The notes under the pieces were generated by a model. That model worked only from the letters and a program-made list of their open reading frames with translations, was not told the origin of the DNA and searched no databases. 5,353 nucleotides of DNA, taken from positions 1 through 5,353 of the forward strand of contig SUUD01000152.1 in assembly GCA_015062715.1 (NCBI GenBank), in the 5' to 3' direction. Source of the DNA: Olsenella sp. Lineage in GTDB: Bacteria; Actinomycetota; Coriobacteriia; Coriobacteriales; Atopobiaceae. Position numbers and translations under genes: made by a program. Below, one piece after another: positions 5,255 through 5,353 of the stretch (positions are counted from its first letter, which is position 1; each line of letters opens with the position of its first letter).

Positions 5255-5353
5255 ATGTGGGCCAGCCGCTGGTGGGGAGGGGCAAAGCGGGTGCCTCGGA
5301 ATCGGCTGGGACGGCAGATGCGCCCGGGGACTCAAGGGGAATCCACAGGCGCA

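Larger units (their letters stand above)
5146..5353. other. Non-coding region upstream of the leftward gene
   Basis: No believable gene lies in this 208-base end segment; the open frame that runs back across 5042-5335 is a shadow of the leftward gene and its leader. The segment holds the TTGTTGG cluster, a 13-bp direct repeat (TGGTGGGGAGRGG at 5166-5178 and 5270-5282) and an 11-bp palindrome at 5262-5272. The neighbouring gene to the right is outside the window, so it is unknown whether this is a divergent promoter region. Confidence 0.6.

Noticed and set aside
5331..5353. GGGGA-CTCAA-GGGGA at the right edge as a CRISPR or mobile-element repeat
   Set aside because: Only one occurrence is present, it is cut off by the window end and there is no spacer-repeat pattern, so nothing supports a call.

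Overview
The window is very GC-rich (roughly two thirds or more, with G or C at almost every third codon position). Genes are tightly packed and start behind strong purine-rich Shine-Dalgarno sequences. This suggests a high-GC actinobacterium. The protein families, several of which have their nearest recognisable relatives in Firmicutes and gut anaerobes, make a Coriobacteriia host (Olsenella/Atopobium/Collinsella type) my best guess. That is inference, because no rRNA or taxonomic marker is present.

Layout: three genes run rightward as a probable operon. (1) A PPP-type metallophosphoesterase at 57-851 carries all the expected metal-binding motifs. (2) A short uracil-DNA-glycosylase-superfamily protein of the deoxyinosine/hypoxanthine-DNA glycosylase type lies at 841-1368 and overlaps gene 1 by 11 bases. 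(3) A 767-residue fusion protein lies at 1403-3706, 34 bases further on behind a near-perfect ribosome binding site. It joins an SGNH hydrolase with an N-terminal accessory domain, a Pro-Glu repeat linker, and a complete GNAT acetyltransferase. A weak -10-like hexamer and a 12-bp inverted repeat precede gene 1.

A fourth gene (3703-5145) runs leftward and converges on gene 3. The two stop codons share one palindromic CTAG, so there is no intergenic space and no room for a normal terminator. Its product is a 480-residue protein of unknown function with a SAP/Rho-N-like helical segment. The terminal 208 bases (5146-5353) upstream of it are non-coding and hold a cluster of CCAACAA heptamers spaced 22 and 33 bp apart, including a 22-bp imperfect tandem repeat. 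This looks like an operator array on one face of the helix.

Functionally, genes 1 and 2 both fit nucleotide or nucleic-acid housekeeping (phosphoester hydrolysis and deaminated-base excision). Gene 3 combines acyl-ester hydrolysis and acyl-CoA-dependent transfer in one cytoplasmic polypeptide with an unknown substrate. I see no mobile element, CRISPR array, tRNA or rRNA. The unusual points are the fusion protein, the shared CTAG stop with a strong hairpin beside it, and the phased repeat cluster upstream of gene 4.
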